From the NCBI GenBank assembly GCA_043778315.1, contig JAYWGJ010000227.1, forward strand, positions 1 through 6,215: DNA of 6,215 bases. The letters are read 5' to 3'. The DNA comes from JBEEMU01 sp043778315. GTDB lineage: Bacteria; Bacteroidota; Bacteroidia; Chitinophagales; Saprospiraceae. Numbering within the stretch: position 1 is the first letter of the stretch; each line of letters starts with the position of its first letter. Made by a program: the position numbers and the translations under genes. This document shows positions 4,934 through 6,215 of the stretch, piece after piece. The notes below the pieces were generated by a model that was given only the letters and a program-made list of their open reading frames with translations, did not search any database and was not told the origin of the DNA.

Positions 4934-5672
4934 TAAAATAAAAATTTGGATAGTAGAAGATGAAGCAATTATCGCCCAAAACTTAGCTTTTACGCTGCAA
5001 GACCTTGGTTATGAGGTGCTTGGACAGAGCTACGACTTCGCGAGTGCCTTGGCGGCAACGCAAAACGAAGCCATCGAGTTGATGCTATTAGACATTAATT
5101 TGGGTAACAAAAACCCTAATAATAACGGTTTGGCGGTCGCCAAAGCACTAACCGAGTGCAGAAATATACCGTTTATTTTCCTCACCGCTTACGACGATAA
5201 GGAGACGATACGAACGGGTGCGGCGCTCAAACCGTCGGCGTACCTCATCAAACCCACAAACGCCGCCACGATTTTCGCCGCCGTGCAGACCGCAATAGAA
5301 AACCACGATACCAATAAAGCGGCGGCAATGCCGAACGAAGCGGCAGTGATGCCCGATTTTTTCTTCTCCAAAATAGGAGCTAAGCTGCACAAGATTTATT
5401 GGTGCGACGTAGCAAAATTGGAGTCCATGAAAAACTATGTGAGCATCAAAAACTTTGCGAACACGCACGAGTACCTCCTTCGCGGCTCGCTAGTTCAGGT
5501 CACGCAAAACATGATACCCGTGCATTTGCAGCAAGATTTTGTCCGCGTCAATCGCGCTACTTTTTTGCACAAAACTGCTATACTCTCGCTTGATTTCGAT
5601 AGCGTGACCTCTATTTTTGGCGCAATCAATAGCACAGAGGAAATGATAAAAGAATTGACTGAAATGCGCTGA
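4926..5672 (+). CDS. LytTR-family response regulator
   Basis: This is a 248-residue cytoplasmic DNA-binding regulator, the likely partner of the kinase just upstream. Residues 5-125 are a receiver domain: acidic pair Glu11/Asp12, phospho-acceptor Asp56 in LLDINLG, Thr87 in LTA, and Lys109 in IKP, all key residues present. After strand 3 there is an Asn-rich stretch (NKNPNNN, 61-67), slightly longer than usual. Residues 128-143 are a low-complexity Ala/Met/Pro/Asn linker. Residues 144-232 are a LytTR DNA-binding domain, with FFFSKIGAKLHKI, KLESMKNYVSI and FVRVNRATFLHKTAIL at the expected places. LytTR proteins bind short direct repeats, and such a pair lies upstream of this operon. The start ATG overlaps the kinase stop (ATGGATAA), implying translational coupling. 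The total length is normal for the REC-LytTR class. The targets are unknown. Confidence 0.93.
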   Translation: MDNKIKIWIVEDEAIIAQNLAFTLQDLGYEVLGQSYDFASALAATQNEAIELMLLDINLGNKNPNNNGLAVAKALTECRNIPFIFLTAYDDKETIRTGAALKPSAYLIKPTNAATIFAAVQTAIENHDTNKAAAMPNEAAVMPDFFFSKIGAKLHKIYWCDVAKLESMKNYVSIKNFANTHEYLLRGSLVQVTQNMIPVHLQQDFVRVNRATFLHKTAILSLDFDSVTSIFGAINSTEEMIKELTEMR

Positions 5673-5784
5673 AAATCTGAATAAAAAAGGCTATTTTTAA
5701 TCCAAAAATTGCATTTGTGTGTTGAATTCGGGTTTTGATTTATGGTATGCGCATCAAACCAGAGTAAAATGCGCTATACCAACA

Positions 5785-5825
5785 AAAAAAACGGGCTGCA
5801 CAAATCATGTGCAGCCCGTTTTTTT
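5785..5825. terminator. Bidirectional intrinsic terminator between convergent genes
   Basis: A perfect 18-bp stem (5785-5802 with 5808-5825) has the GC core ACGGGCTGCAC/GTGCAGCCCGT, a 5-nt loop at 5803-5807, and A and T runs on its outer flanks, so it works in both directions. It lies 113 bp after the regulator stop and 17 bp after the stop of the minus-strand gene, and would end both convergent transcripts. The rest of 5673-5841 shows no gene. Confidence 0.9.
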
Positions 5826-5841
5826 ACTTTTTACTTTGCGT

Positions 5842-6215
5842 TTATTTCAAAATCACCAATTTCTCGAACGGCGTAGTTTTCACCGCTCGTGCGCCCGCAG
5901 CGTCGATGTACGTCACCGATACGCGGTAGAGGTACACGCCGTTCGCGAGGCGGCTGCCGAAGTTGTCGGTCGCGTCAAAGTCGAGGTGGTCGGCGCGGCT
6001 CACGCGGAATCCTTCGGCGGAAATCGTTTTTTGTATCGATTTTACCTCTTGTCCCGTTATCGTGAAAATGCCGATTTGAACGTCCAGGTTTTGCCCAGCC
6101 ATATTGTGTTCAAACTCAAAAGACGTGTTCGTGCTAAACGGATTTGGGTAGTTCAGGACATGGTCTAAAACGATATTGCCGTCGTTTTTCACCACGAACT
6201 CGATGCGGTCTTCGC
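5842..6215 (-). CDS. porU: Probable T9SS sortase PorU, C-terminal end (cut by window edge)
   Basis: The frame is open to the right edge of the window and stops at 5844-5842, giving the last 123 complete codons. It reads EDRIEFVVKNDG, then VLNYPNPFSTNTSFEFEHN, VQIGIFTITGQEVKSI, DNFGSRLANGVYLYRVSV and finally TTPFEKLVILK. This pattern (NYPNPF...FEHN, IFT..G..VK.I, DNFG..LANGVYLYR, FEKLVIL) is that of the C-terminal Ig-like/FlgD-like domain of PorU, the outer-membrane cysteine peptidase that cleaves T9SS cargo tails and attaches them to the surface anchor. The catalytic caspase-like domain lies outside the window, so the assignment rests on the tail alone. The alternative is another large surface protein with a similar final domain. 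An internal GTG at 6195 could be mistaken for a start, but the frame continues upstream with coding-like sequence. A terminator follows 17 bp after the stop. Confidence 0.68.
   Translation of the reverse strand, partial: EDRIEFVVKNDGNIVLDHVLNYPNPFSTNTSFEFEHNMAGQNLDVQIGIFTITGQEVKSIQKTISAEGFRVSRADHLDFDATDNFGSRLANGVYLYRVSVTYIDAAGARAVKTTPFEKLVILK

Noticed and set aside
5148..5593. Open frames antisense to or out of frame with the response regulator
   Set aside because: The REC and LytTR domains are intact with all key residues, so the overlapping frames are shadows.
5719..6168. 149-codon plus-strand open frame
   Set aside because: It runs through the 5785-5825 terminator and is antisense to the probable PorU tail, whose motifs are unmistakable.

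Overview
The window looks like chromosomal DNA of a member of the Bacteroidota. Three things point there. Two genes carry type IX secretion (T9SS) signatures: a C-terminal sorting domain and a probable PorU sortase tail. A TPR sensor kinase overlaps a LytTR response regulator. The apparent promoters match the Bacteroidota -7 motif TAnnTTTG, with no clear Shine-Dalgarno sequences. A genus cannot be named from the sequence.

Layout from left to right. (1) 1-727, minus strand: the first 242 codons of a secreted protein with a signal peptide, a Cys-bounded beta-rich repeat and the first residues of a FISUMP-type (Fib_succ_major) domain, cut by the window edge. (2) 728-1191: a non-coding gap dominated by an AT-rich, roughly 240-bp nested inverted repeat (858-1099) with two perfect hairpins, followed by a 25-bp direct repeat. 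(3) 1192-2628, minus strand: a 478-residue extracellular protein ending in a T9SS type A sorting domain. (4) 2629-3268: a 640-bp divergent intergenic region. It holds the promoter of the minus-strand gene, a striking 232-bp composite palindrome (2841-3072), a strong bidirectional terminator beside it (3078-3122), a 21-bp-period direct repeat, and the kinase promoter. (5) 3269-4933 and 4926-5672, plus strand: a two-gene operon, overlapping by 8 bp, for a lipoprotein-type TPR histidine kinase and its LytTR response regulator. (6) 5785-5825: a bidirectional terminator between convergent genes. (7) 5842-6215, minus strand: the last 123 codons of a gene that looks like PorU, the T9SS sortase.

How the parts may work together: the T9SS cargo protein at 1192-2628 would be exported by the machinery of which PorU is the sortase, although T9SS genes are usually scattered and this proximity may be chance. 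The kinase would sense something in the periplasm through its TPR region and pass phosphate to the LytTR regulator. A 9-bp direct repeat with 21-bp spacing lies just upstream of the kinase promoter and has the geometry of a LytTR site, so autoregulation is a reasonable hypothesis. The least explained parts are the intergenic palindromic elements and the terminator lying between divergent genes, where no recognised transcript should end.
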